24,291 nt of DNA from a virus: positions 1 to 24,291 of IMG/VR virus record IMGVR_UViG_3300025138_004320; one strand, written 5' to 3'. The notes beneath the pieces are model-generated. The model searched no databases. It was not told the DNA's origin and was given only the letters and a program-made list of their open reading frames with translations. The stretch's first letter is position 1. Every line of letters starts with the position of its first letter. Shown piece by piece: positions 16,113 through 24,237 of this stretch. The translations under genes were made by a program, and so were the position numbers.

Positions 16113-17725
16113 TAATCATATGTCTCTTGCAATTTAAAACTAACAGTGTAAAAGTTTTCTGTTAAACTAGTACCTGCTGATAAAACTTGAGTTATTTGTA
16201 AATCTCCATCAAATCTTGTACTAATTGTACCAGCTTCATTTAGATGTGACAAGTCAAAACTAAAAGATTCAAATTCTCCGCTTCTAGCATTATAAAAATT
16301 TTCAATTGCAGTTCTTTCTACTCCTGATATATTAGTATATTGTAAATCATAAGCTCTAAGACCTCTTCTAGATTTTAATCGTCTTTTTTCATAACCTGCT
16401 TGTGATGTAAAGGTATTTACTGCAAATTTCTTACTAGTTCCAAATCCTGAATCAGGTTTTCTATCAGCCATAGAATTAAATCTATCACTAACACTAACAG
16501 AAGAATCAAATATTCTAAGAGATAAAGAATCTATTGCATCTATAGATCCTAAAGGTGCTCCACCTATTACTGTAGCAGTAGTAGTTAATGAATTTATAGT
16601 ATCTGTTCTATACCTAGCACCCTCTGCTATACGCACATACTCAATTTTACCTTTGTACCGTTCTTGACTTGCCGCGGAGCCTCCAGATACATCATCATTT
16701 GCCCCAATAGTTAATGCACCTGTGAAAATAGCTACACTAGGATTGTAGTTTACATGTTTAACTAGCCTGTCTTGTACGTATAAACGTAAATTAGCAGTAG
16801 TTTTATCATAAGATACTGCAACACTATACGAGGTACCGCCATTACAGTTACCTCCGTATATTTCTGTTAAGGATCCTCCTTGATTTATGATAAGACCTAC
16901 ATTAGCATTTGATCCTACAGTTCTTAGTGCATAATAATTAGAAGCATCTTGAAAACGTGCCAATACAGTTTGGTTAGAACTCATACTAGCACCTGAATCA
17001 GGAGTTATAATAGTATCAAAAGTAAATGATGTTTCTTGTCCTATATTAAAAGAATTACTTGAAGGAACATTTATAAACTTAGACGCATCTAATACAACAT
17101 TGGACCCACTAAAACTAGCTGAACCACTATTTATAGTAACAGTATGAGCTTTAGGACTTGAATCTGTTAAATTACCAGCAAAATTAGTTAGCAAACCTAC
17201 AGCGGCATTGTCACCTATGTCTATACCCTGAAACCCTAAGTTAACAGAAGGGTATGTGTAAGAAGTTGTTTGTTGAAAAACACCAGAAGCATATACTATA
17301 AAGTCACTAGTACTAATTACATTGACGCTTGCAGGAAAAGAAAAAGACTCAGTAACTCCGTTTACAATATAGTTATTACCATTAATTACTGTAGGGGCTG
17401 TATTACTAAAATCTGCTGCTACTACTTCAGGAAATGTTCTAGTTAATCTATATCTTTCAGGTAGTGTTATAGTTTTTACAACTAACTCAGTAGCATTAGG
17501 AGCTTCTGCAAATGTTATGGTTTGTCCTGCATTAGATAGACTATAGGTAGTAGTGGACTGTAAAATACCATCATCAAAAGCTGTTACTTCTCCTTTACTA
17601 ATAACAGTACTAGGTAAATTAAAAACTACTCTAGTTGTTCCAGTGTTATTAAAAGTAGTAGTAGCTATAACAGAAAAAGCTGTTATAGGAGCTTGCGCAT
17701 CATCAGGGTAGGTAGCAGTAGTCAT
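16112..17725 (-). CDS. Distal-tail/minor tail protein (gpM- or DUF2460-like) with inserted LamG-like domain
   Basis: A 537-residue protein directly after the tape measure, the position of lambda gpM and of distal tail proteins. The C-terminal 110 residues (AGYEKRRLKSRRGLRAYDLQ, IENFYNARSGEFESFSF, then ENFYTVSFKLQE) resemble the gpM/DUF2460 fold that forms a ring at the end of the tube. Residues about 25-90 and 125-160 look like two copies of a small beta domain (EVTAFDDGILQSTTTYSL; DFIVYASGVFQQTTSYTY). Residues about 185-370 have the shape of a LamG/concanavalin-like jelly roll (FTFDTIITPDSG, YYALRTVGSNANVGLIINQG, LRLYVQDRLVKHV, YKGKIEYVRIAEG), likely displayed on the tail surface as a carbohydrate binder. 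AAGGAAA six bases before the ATG supports the start, 11 bases after the tape-measure stop. Confidence 0.8.
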   Translation of the reverse strand: MTTATYPDDAQAPITAFSVIATTTFNNTGTTRVVFNLPSTVISKGEVTAFDDGILQSTTTYSLSNAGQTITFAEAPNATELVVKTITLPERYRLTRTFPEVVAADFSNTAPTVINGNNYIVNGVTESFSFPASVNVISTSDFIVYASGVFQQTTSYTYPSVNLGFQGIDIGDNAAVGLLTNFAGNLTDSSPKAHTVTINSGSASFSGSNVVLDASKFINVPSSNSFNIGQETSFTFDTIITPDSGASMSSNQTVLARFQDASNYYALRTVGSNANVGLIINQGGSLTEIYGGNCNGGTSYSVAVSYDKTTANLRLYVQDRLVKHVNYNPSVAIFTGALTIGANDDVSGGSAASQERYKGKIEYVRIAEGARYRTDTINSLTTTATVIGGAPLGSIDAIDSLSLRIFDSSVSVSDRFNSMADRKPDSGFGTSKKFAVNTFTSQAGYEKRRLKSRRGLRAYDLQYTNISGVERTAIENFYNARSGEFESFSFDLSHLNEAGTISTRFDGDLQITQVLSAGTSLTENFYTVSFKLQETYD

Positions 17726-17736
17726 ATATTATTTCC

Positions 17737-20700
17737 TTATCCACTTCTCAGAGCGTTCCTGATAGGTCCATTGCTTTGTAAATCTCTCATTACAACGTCA
17801 ACTACGATCTTATCAGCATCAAATTTAGGCTGTCCTTGTTGTTCGGCTTCTTTAGGTGATCCTTCATTAACAATGTTAAATTGTACATTACCCATACCAG
17901 CAGCGCCAGTAGCGTTCATCCTACTTAAATTACCTGTTCCTATAGATTTAGCAGCTGGTCTACGCATTACAAACTCACCAGGCTCTAACATGGCAGGTAC
18001 GCGGTCACGAAGAGCATTTACTTGTCCACCAGCTGCCATATTAAGAACACCAGATCGACCAACTAGTCCACCAGTAGCCGCAGCAGGCCCAAATAAACCT
18101 GCTACAGTATTAAATATACTAGCTCCAACACCTGTACCCTGCCCAGTAAATAAGCCGTCCATGAATCCAGATAGGCTTTTCATAATACCGCCTTCTCCAG
18201 TAAATAGCTTTTGAAGAGTGCCGCCTAAACCTCTAAATGTTTCCATGGCTTTGCTTCCAAAGTCACCAAGACTTGATGTTATCTTATCAAATGCTCCTTT
18301 AGCTTTTTCTTTAAATCCTTCAAAGAATCCCATACCTTTTTCTTCTATATCTTTTTTTACTTTTTGTATAGGATCTTCGCCACTCTTAATAGTAACAGGC
18401 ACTGATCCATCTGCAGTAAGCTGAACTGAATCAATGCCTTTTTTATTAAGGTCAAATCCAGTAATATCTCCTATAAAACCCTTCATCATATCTTGAGCAG
18501 GAGTAACAATAGTCTGACTAACAACAGTTTTACGTATATCTTCGTACATTGCTCTTCCTATTTCTGAGATACCATCTTTTATATTCTTACCTCTAGTTGC
18601 AGCATTTTCAAAAAGTTTTTGAATAGCGTTGGCTAGTCCACCATTAATATCATCAGTTACTGCTACTATTAAATCTTTTAATTTTTTTCTAGCACTTAAT
18701 TCATAAGCTAATTGTTCCATTTTCTCTTTGTAGAGTTTTTCTGCTGCTGCACTTTCCATACCATAGTTAGCTAGAGTTTTTCTTAGAGTCTTATCAACAT
18801 TTTTTATTTCTTCATCTAAACCTAGGTGCTTTAATCTTTGCAACTGAAATGCTGCACTTGATTCTACATCGAGATCGTATAAGGCTCTCGTTTGTATATC
18901 ATCTCTAATTTTTTTAATAGTTTTTTCTTTAGCTATTAAATCTTCTATAGCAGCAATTTGATTATCAAACTTATCTTTTTCAGAGGCAGCAGATGCATTT
19001 ATTTGACTCTCTTCTTCTCTAAATTGTGCTAAATTTGTGTTATGCATACGAGAATAACTCTTCATCATTTCTCTAACACCTCTTAATAGGTCATCAGAAG
19101 GATCTGTAAATGTTGTTTGTTGGGTTAACAAACCTGCCATTTCTTCACTTTTCATTTTACCTTCTGCAACTAACAAACTAGCATTATCAGCTATTACTTG
19201 TTTGTCATGTTGGATAGTCATTCTTAATAAGTTGGTTTTATCTCTTTGCACATTAATATCATGTCGTCTTTGAGTATATGCGGCAAGTGCAGCTGCTCGA
19301 TCATCTTTTGCTTTTTTATCTATATTTTCTTTTTGTTGTTTTAGTATGTCTTTTTGCTGTATTCTTTCAAGCTGTGCTAATTCAAACTCAGCTATGCGTA
19401 TTTTATCTTGTTGAAGTAATATTCTTTTTCTGTCTTGTATCTCGTCAAGAGTATTTCTAAACTCTTGACCTACTAGTTTTCTTTTTTCTTCAATAGCAGC
19501 TTTTTCGTCTTTAGCTACTCCTCTAGCTAAAGCAGCTTGTGCCCCTATAGATTTTTTAGCTTCTTGCATTTTTGTTTTTTCTAAAGCTAATTCTACTCTT
19601 AATATGTCTTCCCGCTTAAGAATAGTACGATCTAATATTTTAGCAGTATCATTTTCTGCTTTAGCTACTCTTGCTGCAGAAGCTCCTTGAGCTCCTGCTG
19701 CTGCTGTTTCTCTATCTATGGCAGCTCCTGCTCTTTTAGTTGCATCAAATTTAAATCCCTCTTGCATCAGCCCTGTTAGTCTACTTCTTGCTCGTGCTGA
19801 ATTTGATGCTATAGAGTTTATTTGTTCATTCATAGCTTTAGTTATATCAATTGCATCAGTTCCCATTATGAATCTTTTCATCAGATCCTCTACTTCTACA
19901 CCTGCGAGTTCTAGTTCCACGCCCATAGCACGGATGCCCATTGCAGTATTAGCAAAGTCACCACCTTGCGCAAGAGATTTCCCTCTCATCGCACGAGCGT
20001 CTCTTGGATTACTAGCACCTCTAAGTGTAGATATGTCTTGATCGCCAAATTTACTCGGTGACTTTGCCGGCGACTTGCGCGAATAGCCCCTATCAAACTC
20101 AAGTTGCACACCTCTACGTATATCTGTTTGTAGTTTTGCTTCTTTTTCTTGTATAGCAATATTTCTAGCTAACTCTCTACCTTTAGCTTGTTCTAGTGCA
20201 AGACGTGCTCTAGCAGCTCTTTCCATTTTTTCTAGGGTTTTTAGTTCTTTTTCTACTAAAGGAACACGCTTAACCTGATTTACAAAAGAGGCTTTTGCAG
20301 CTGCAGTCAAGGCTCTTTCTATTTCTCCTATAGTACCAGTCATATCTCTCTGACTTTTTAAAAGATTCATTTTTTGTTGTAAAAGCACTAAATTTTGTGC
20401 TTCATTACGTAATTGCTCTTCTTGATTTTTAGCTATGTCTCCTGTAAGCGCATTTACTGTACCACTGGTAAAAAGATCATCAAAAGCTGCTGCAGCTTTT
20501 TGAAACTTTTTAGCTAGCTTATCAGCTAAAGCATTCATATTATTAAATTCATTAACAACTACCTGTGCTCGTTCTTCTACTTTTGATAGAGCTAGAGCGA
20601 AGCCATCTGCTTCTTGGCCCGGATCTCCTTCAAAGAACCCTTTACCCGTGGTAGCTATTAAATTTTTGCGTATGCCCATTAATTTTTTAGTAGCTGTTTG

Positions 20701-23313
20701 ATTGTTTATAGTACCTGCGGTTAGAGCCTCCATTAACTCAGTTAGCATTTTAATACCACCCGTCATATCTTGGACACCTTGTTTACTCCCATCAGGGACC
20801 ATTCCAGTCTTTGCACTTAGTACTATATCTTTACTAAAGCCTTTATATTCAATTCTTAATGCTTTAATTTGATTATTTGCATCTCTTATAAGTTTGGGTT
20901 GAAAAAAGTCAACATCAGCCAAGGCAATATTATCCGTATCAAGAAATCTTGACATATCTCCTACTAATTGGTCAATTATTTTAGGATCTTCTACAGCATT
21001 TATAATGTCTGTTAGTGCCTTAAATTTTGTTCGTAACGCAACCAACGAATTTGAAGCACCTGATATTTCAGTTTCAAACTCATCAGAACTCATACCAAAT
21101 ATTCTTGATGTCAAAGAACCGGATCCAAATTCTGTATCTATATCTGCAGACATCCCTGTGATGGTGAGCTTCAACTGTGTTATTATATCACTACTTGCTT
21201 TTAGTTTATCGTCTGCCCGCTCAAATTCTTTTTTAAATTGCTCATACTTTACGCGTGCGTCTGTTGCAGCATTTCCTAGTTCTTCAAGTCGATTTTTTAT
21301 ATCAGTAGCGGGAGTGTCAAGACCTGCGGGTAATGCTTTTTCTAATTCTACTGTTTTATTAAATTTTTCCAAGCCTCCAAACTCTATTTGTTGTTTTGCT
21401 CGTAAGCTAGTTCTTTCATTCGCTATCCTCCCTTCAGATGCTATTGCTGCTGCTTCTAATTGCAGTAATTTACTTTTAGTATATTCTGTACTTACGTCAG
21501 TACTACGTTTTTGTGCTTTTGCCATCTGAGCTTCTAAACTAAGTCTTATTTTTCTATGTTCTTCATTGATAGCTAATATATTTTCAATTTCTGCTTCTTT
21601 ATCAAAAATTTGTGTTTGAAGAGAACGTCCCGCAACATCATCTATATCTGAAGCAAATGCTTTAAAATTTGCTCCTTGATACTCTCTCATCAACGCCTCA
21701 GGATCTTCAGTAACAGGTGACTCAATAAAACCTCCCTCTCTCGCAGCATCTACATATTTTTTTAAAGCTGCAGTAGAGCTGTCTACACTACGCTTAACTA
21801 ATTCTTGTCCTTTTGCAAAGTCTTTACCTGCTTTAAAAAAGAAATCATAAGCTTGTTGTAATTTTTCAAATACATCAAAACCAATAATACTACCTAAACC
21901 TTGTAACACAACAAAAGCTATACCAAAAGCGTTAAGAAGTTTAAGACCAAAACTTAATGCTGCACCCAAGCCTCTAGCAGCTAAAGCTGCTACATTTAAT
22001 GATTTAGCAAAACCTCTCGTTAACATATTTGATTTAGCAAGTTGTACATTTATCATTTTTTCCGTAGCCTCTATTGCTAGTCCACGGTTTAAAGATTGTT
22101 GTGTAAGTCTTGCCCCTGTTTCTTTAAAAGAATTGTCTTTTTGTATTCTTTTAGCAATACGCTCTCTGTAAGCTACTTCTTCTTCTAACAATTTTGGTAT
22201 TCTACCCTGTAGTCTAACAGCTTCTCTAGTGCTCAAAGCACCTGATGCTAAACTCTTTTTTAAAGCTGCACCTTCACTAGCATTACCTCCTACAAAAGCT
22301 CCTTGACCTTTAAATTGCTCAGAAATATCTGATGCTTCATTTGCTAATTCACTGGCGCTTTTACGTGCACCACCAAACTGAACAGATAACCCTGCTAAAC
22401 TAGTACTTAAACTAGCTATGCCTGCTGTAGCAAGACCTACTAGAGCAACACGCAAGCTATTAAATACTATTAAACCTATAGAGCCTAATAATAGTATACG
22501 ATTACCTAAATTTTTATCTAAAAATTCTGCTAAAGGAACAAGCTGTTCTGCTACAACAGAGCCTACTATAATAGCTAAGTCTGAAAAATTAGCTACAAGT
22601 TTTTCAAATGTTTCTTGAGTTCCTATAACTGAAGTATCAATGTCTTTAAAAGCTTCTGTACCATCTTTAATAACCTGATTAGCAAAAGCTTGTCTTCTCT
22701 CAAATTGAGTTAGTTGTGCTGCGGACTTTCCTACACTTAGCGCATAAGCATTTACAGCAGGCTCAATACGTGTAAAAATACCAAGTTCGTCTAATAGTTC
22801 TGGTTCAAGTTTAATAGCACCTCTAGCTAGTCTTTGAAATGAATCTCCTAAATCTCTACCTAATGCACGAGAAGCTTTAATAGCAACTGACCCAAGTTGT
22901 TCAATTTGATCAACATTAAAACCAGCGGATAGTGCTAAGTTAGCATTTCTAGAAGCTTCTACTATAGAAAGTTGTCCGGCAGTTATGTCTTTTAGAGAAC
23001 TAATAACTTGGGTAGCACTAGTACCTACGGCTGCAGCTAGTGACTCAGTACCTCTAATAATTGTATCAAATTGTGCGGCAGCGTTTAGTGCTTCAAAAGC
23101 TGCACTAATAGCAAATACGTTAGCAGCGGCAGCGGCATATATACCAACTAATCCGCCCAATCCTTGAGATTGAGCGGAGAAAGAACGTCCAGCAGACGCA
23201 GAACCTTGAGCTAAACGAGTTTGGGCCTTACCAATCTGCTCAGTTTCTTTTACAGTTCTTTGTGCTCCTTTAGTAGTAAACTTAGTTTCTAAAGTATTTT
23301 TTATAGTTGCCAA
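17737..23313 (-). CDS. Tape measure protein
   Basis: An 1858-residue protein that sets tail length and enters the host membrane during DNA delivery. Position after the G/GT chaperone, great length, long Ala/Lys/Glu/Gln-rich helical and coiled-coil stretches, and a Gly-rich end all fit. The N-terminal 200 residues (FDTIIRGTESLAAAVGTSAT, then AIKASRALGRDLGDSFQRLA) are typical of TP901/lambda-H-type tape measures. Hydrophobic stretches at about 271-300 (ILLLGSIGLIVFNSLRVALV) and 434-481 (LSFGLKLLNAFGIAFVVLQG) could form membrane-spanning pores. The segment around 1744-1790 has the recurrent VPAMLEPGEFVMRRPA motif. The start codon is TTG (23311-23313), with AAGGGG seven bases upstream lying over the stop of the GT product; no ATG is available. 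At about 0.15 nm per residue the tail would be near 280 nm. No peptidoglycan-hydrolase motif was seen. Confidence 0.93.
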   Translation of the reverse strand: MATIKNTLETKFTTKGAQRTVKETEQIGKAQTRLAQGSASAGRSFSAQSQGLGGLVGIYAAAAANVFAISAAFEALNAAAQFDTIIRGTESLAAAVGTSATQVISSLKDITAGQLSIVEASRNANLALSAGFNVDQIEQLGSVAIKASRALGRDLGDSFQRLARGAIKLEPELLDELGIFTRIEPAVNAYALSVGKSAAQLTQFERRQAFANQVIKDGTEAFKDIDTSVIGTQETFEKLVANFSDLAIIVGSVVAEQLVPLAEFLDKNLGNRILLLGSIGLIVFNSLRVALVGLATAGIASLSTSLAGLSVQFGGARKSASELANEASDISEQFKGQGAFVGGNASEGAALKKSLASGALSTREAVRLQGRIPKLLEEEVAYRERIAKRIQKDNSFKETGARLTQQSLNRGLAIEATEKMINVQLAKSNMLTRGFAKSLNVAALAARGLGAALSFGLKLLNAFGIAFVVLQGLGSIIGFDVFEKLQQAYDFFFKAGKDFAKGQELVKRSVDSSTAALKKYVDAAREGGFIESPVTEDPEALMREYQGANFKAFASDIDDVAGRSLQTQIFDKEAEIENILAINEEHRKIRLSLEAQMAKAQKRSTDVSTEYTKSKLLQLEAAAIASEGRIANERTSLRAKQQIEFGGLEKFNKTVELEKALPAGLDTPATDIKNRLEELGNAATDARVKYEQFKKEFERADDKLKASSDIITQLKLTITGMSADIDTEFGSGSLTSRIFGMSSDEFETEISGASNSLVALRTKFKALTDIINAVEDPKIIDQLVGDMSRFLDTDNIALADVDFFQPKLIRDANNQIKALRIEYKGFSKDIVLSAKTGMVPDGSKQGVQDMTGGIKMLTELMEALTAGTINNQTATKKLMGIRKNLIATTGKGFFEGDPGQEADGFALALSKVEERAQVVVNEFNNMNALADKLAKKFQKAAAAFDDLFTSGTVNALTGDIAKNQEEQLRNEAQNLVLLQQKMNLLKSQRDMTGTIGEIERALTAAAKASFVNQVKRVPLVEKELKTLEKMERAARARLALEQAKGRELARNIAIQEKEAKLQTDIRRGVQLEFDRGYSRKSPAKSPSKFGDQDISTLRGASNPRDARAMRGKSLAQGGDFANTAMGIRAMGVELELAGVEVEDLMKRFIMGTDAIDITKAMNEQINSIASNSARARSRLTGLMQEGFKFDATKRAGAAIDRETAAAGAQGASAARVAKAENDTAKILDRTILKREDILRVELALEKTKMQEAKKSIGAQAALARGVAKDEKAAIEEKRKLVGQEFRNTLDEIQDRKRILLQQDKIRIAEFELAQLERIQQKDILKQQKENIDKKAKDDRAAALAAYTQRRHDINVQRDKTNLLRMTIQHDKQVIADNASLLVAEGKMKSEEMAGLLTQQTTFTDPSDDLLRGVREMMKSYSRMHNTNLAQFREEESQINASAASEKDKFDNQIAAIEDLIAKEKTIKKIRDDIQTRALYDLDVESSAAFQLQRLKHLGLDEEIKNVDKTLRKTLANYGMESAAAEKLYKEKMEQLAYELSARKKLKDLIVAVTDDINGGLANAIQKLFENAATRGKNIKDGISEIGRAMYEDIRKTVVSQTIVTPAQDMMKGFIGDITGFDLNKKGIDSVQLTADGSVPVTIKSGEDPIQKVKKDIEEKGMGFFEGFKEKAKGAFDKITSSLGDFGSKAMETFRGLGGTLQKLFTGEGGIMKSLSGFMDGLFTGQGTGVGASIFNTVAGLFGPAAATGGLVGRSGVLNMAAGGQVNALRDRVPAMLEPGEFVMRRPAAKSIGTGNLSRMNATGAAGMGNVQFNIVNEGSPKEAEQQGQPKFDADKIVVDVVMRDLQSNGPIRNALRSG

Positions 23314-23324
23314 CGGCTATCCCC

Positions 23325-24094
23325 TTACTTACGTGACTTTGTCTGTTGTGCATAATATTTACCTAGAATAGACTCAGCCTCTTTTAGTAGTTCAAAAACC
23401 TCACGTCTACTCTCAACTTGATATATATCCATAACAGCACTAAGACCAGAGTAATCTTTTCCTAACCAGGTACCATTCATTCCCTCCCAATTATCGGGCA
23501 AAGCATTAAGAATAGTCAGTGCTTGTTGACACTCTAAAGATAAGTTAGTACCATCTTGAGGTAATTCTTCCTCTTTTGGTTCCCAACCCATCTGTTCACA
23601 CATCAATATATATTGATCTGCTGTTAAACCACCACCTCCAAAAGAACTTTGAAGGTAGTCAGTTAGTTTTTTGTGTCAGTTTCTTTCTTTTTTACTGAAA
23701 ACTGTTCAAAATCATTCATGGTATCTGTAACAAACTGATCAAAAATTGTTGAATTTTTCAAAAGTTCAATTGCATCTTCCATAGAATACTCTACTTCTTC
23801 TGTGGCGTCCATTGTTGAAATGTCAACAGGCAAAAGAACCGGTAAATGCTTTACCTTAAGACCTTTCCATCCCGCAATAGATTTTTCTGCATAATTTTCA
23901 AGAAATTTTTCATTGTCAACTTCTTCTTCACGTTGACGAGTTCGCTTATTAAATTTATAAGTTAGACTCTTATTACGAATTTTCATTAGATCTTCGCGCG
24001 TTAAATAACGAAGGTGAATTTCAAAACCTTCAATATCAGGAAACTCAACCCAAGTTGCTGTTTCTTTGGCAATTAAGCCTTTAATTTTACTCAT
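23325..24094 (-). CDS. Tail assembly chaperone GT, made by -1 ribosomal frameshift
   Basis: The longer chaperone is a fusion: 143 codons of frame G (24094 to 23666), then a one-base backward slip on the heptamer at 23666-23672, then 113 codons (LTDYLQSSFGGGGLTADQYI and onward) to the TAA at 23325-23327, about 256 residues in all. The second frame is open only from just before the slip site and has no good start of its own; its first possible codon is a TTG at 23606 without a ribosome binding site. The T part (QYIMMCEQMGWEPKEEELP...) resembles T domains of other phages, which recruit the tail-tube protein. By analogy with lambda G/GT, a few percent of ribosomes make GT, and both products coat the tape measure during assembly and are absent from the virion. 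Confidence 0.9.
23631..23659 (-). promoter_or_regulatory. Frameshift-stimulating hairpin
   Basis: Six bases after the slippery heptamer the message can fold ACUACCUUC (23651-23659) against GGAGGUGGU (23631-23639). That gives a nine-pair stem with two or three G-U wobbles and an 11-base loop (23640-23650). A spacer of five to nine bases before a stem is the standard arrangement for a -1 frameshift stimulator. The GGAGGUGG arm also encodes the Gly run of the T part. Confidence 0.6.
23663..24094 (-). CDS. Tail assembly chaperone G (unshifted product)
   Basis: A 143-residue soluble protein, charged at its C-terminus (FSVKKKETDTKN), lying between the tail-tube gene and the tape measure. It has the usual size and position of gpG-like tail assembly chaperones. 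The ATG at 24092-24094 has a strong GAGGGG ribosome binding site seven bases upstream (24102-24107). Translation stops at TAA 23663-23665, immediately after the slippery heptamer. A 143-base structured leader precedes it, which may set its level low compared with the major tail protein upstream on the same message. By family knowledge it binds the tape measure and keeps it soluble until the tube polymerises around it. Confidence 0.88.
   Translation of the reverse strand: MSKIKGLIAKETATWVEFPDIEGFEIHLRYLTREDLMKIRNKSLTYKFNKRTRQREEEVDNEKFLENYAEKSIAGWKGLKVKHLPVLLPVDISTMDATEEVEYSMEDAIELLKNSTIFDQFVTDTMNDFEQFSVKKKETDTKN
23666..23672 (-). promoter_or_regulatory. -1 frameshift slippery heptamer A AAA AAC
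   Basis: On the minus strand the last codons of G read ACA AAA AAC TAA, giving the canonical X XXY YYZ heptamer A AAA AAC in the correct phase. Slipping back one base places ribosomes in the T frame with CTA as the next codon. The G stop codon follows at once, which is common at such sites and may add a pause. Confidence 0.92.
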
Positions 24095-24101
24095 AGTTTT
24101 T

Positions 24102-24107
24102 CCCCTC
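24102..24107 (-). promoter_or_regulatory. Ribosome binding site of chaperone G, possibly sequestered
   Basis: GAGGGG seven bases before the ATG of G. It is complementary to the CCCCTC of the pseudoknot strand at 24152-24162, so it could be masked when that strand is not paired with its own partner at 24207-24217. Confidence 0.7.
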
Positions 24108-24120
24108 TAGGATAATAAAC

Positions 24121-24217
24121 GAACACCCACTACGTATCTGCTTGTCTTTGGTGAGGGGGAACCTAGACTTGCAAGTAGTGGGTGTTCTTCTGGTTAATAA
24201 TGTGGTGTTCCCCCTCA
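24121..24217 (-). promoter_or_regulatory. Leader with interlocked inverted repeats: predicted H-type RNA pseudoknot
   Basis: Within the 143-base gap between the tail-tube stop and the G start, two perfect inverted repeats alternate. In transcript order: stem 1a TGAGGGGGAAC (24207-24217), stem 2a GAACACCCACTAC (24175-24187), stem 1b GTTCCCCCTCA (24152-24162), stem 2b GTAGTGGGTGTTC (24121-24133). Stem 1 has 11 pairs and stem 2 has 13, all Watson-Crick. Connecting loops are 19 bases (24188-24206), 12 bases (24163-24174) and 18 bases (24134-24151), long enough for both stems to form at once. The GC-rich arms stand out in an AT-rich genome. It starts 20 bases after the tail-tube stop and ends 26 bases before the G start, so it is best read as a cis-acting RNA controlling G/GT or protecting the tail-tube message. 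A DNA-level role is not excluded. Confidence 0.75.
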
Positions 24218-24237
24218 GAAACACATTAATTTTTTAA

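Noticed and set aside
17693-18214. Plus-strand open frame opposite the end of the tape measure
   Set aside because: It is antisense to well-supported tail genes, has no ribosome binding site or family resemblance, and such frames are expected opposite Ala/Gly/Lys-rich coding sequence. The same applies to the other plus-strand frames, such as 21005-21529 and 19718-20041.
23325-23606. A separate 93-residue gene starting with TTG at 23606
   Set aside because: No ribosome binding site precedes it, and the frame is open upstream exactly back to a canonical A AAA AAC slippery site at the end of G. It is the second part of the GT frameshift product.
24121-24217. CRISPR-like or phage attachment-site reading of the repeats
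   Set aside because: There are only two copies of each arm in inverted, interlocked order, no regular spacers, and no integrase or tRNA end nearby.
24087-24224. A 45-codon minus-strand frame starting at GTG through the pseudoknot leader
   Set aside because: It has no ribosome binding site, its composition is dictated by the inverted repeats, and it ends inside the start of G. It is better explained as a structured leader, though a leader peptide cannot be fully excluded.
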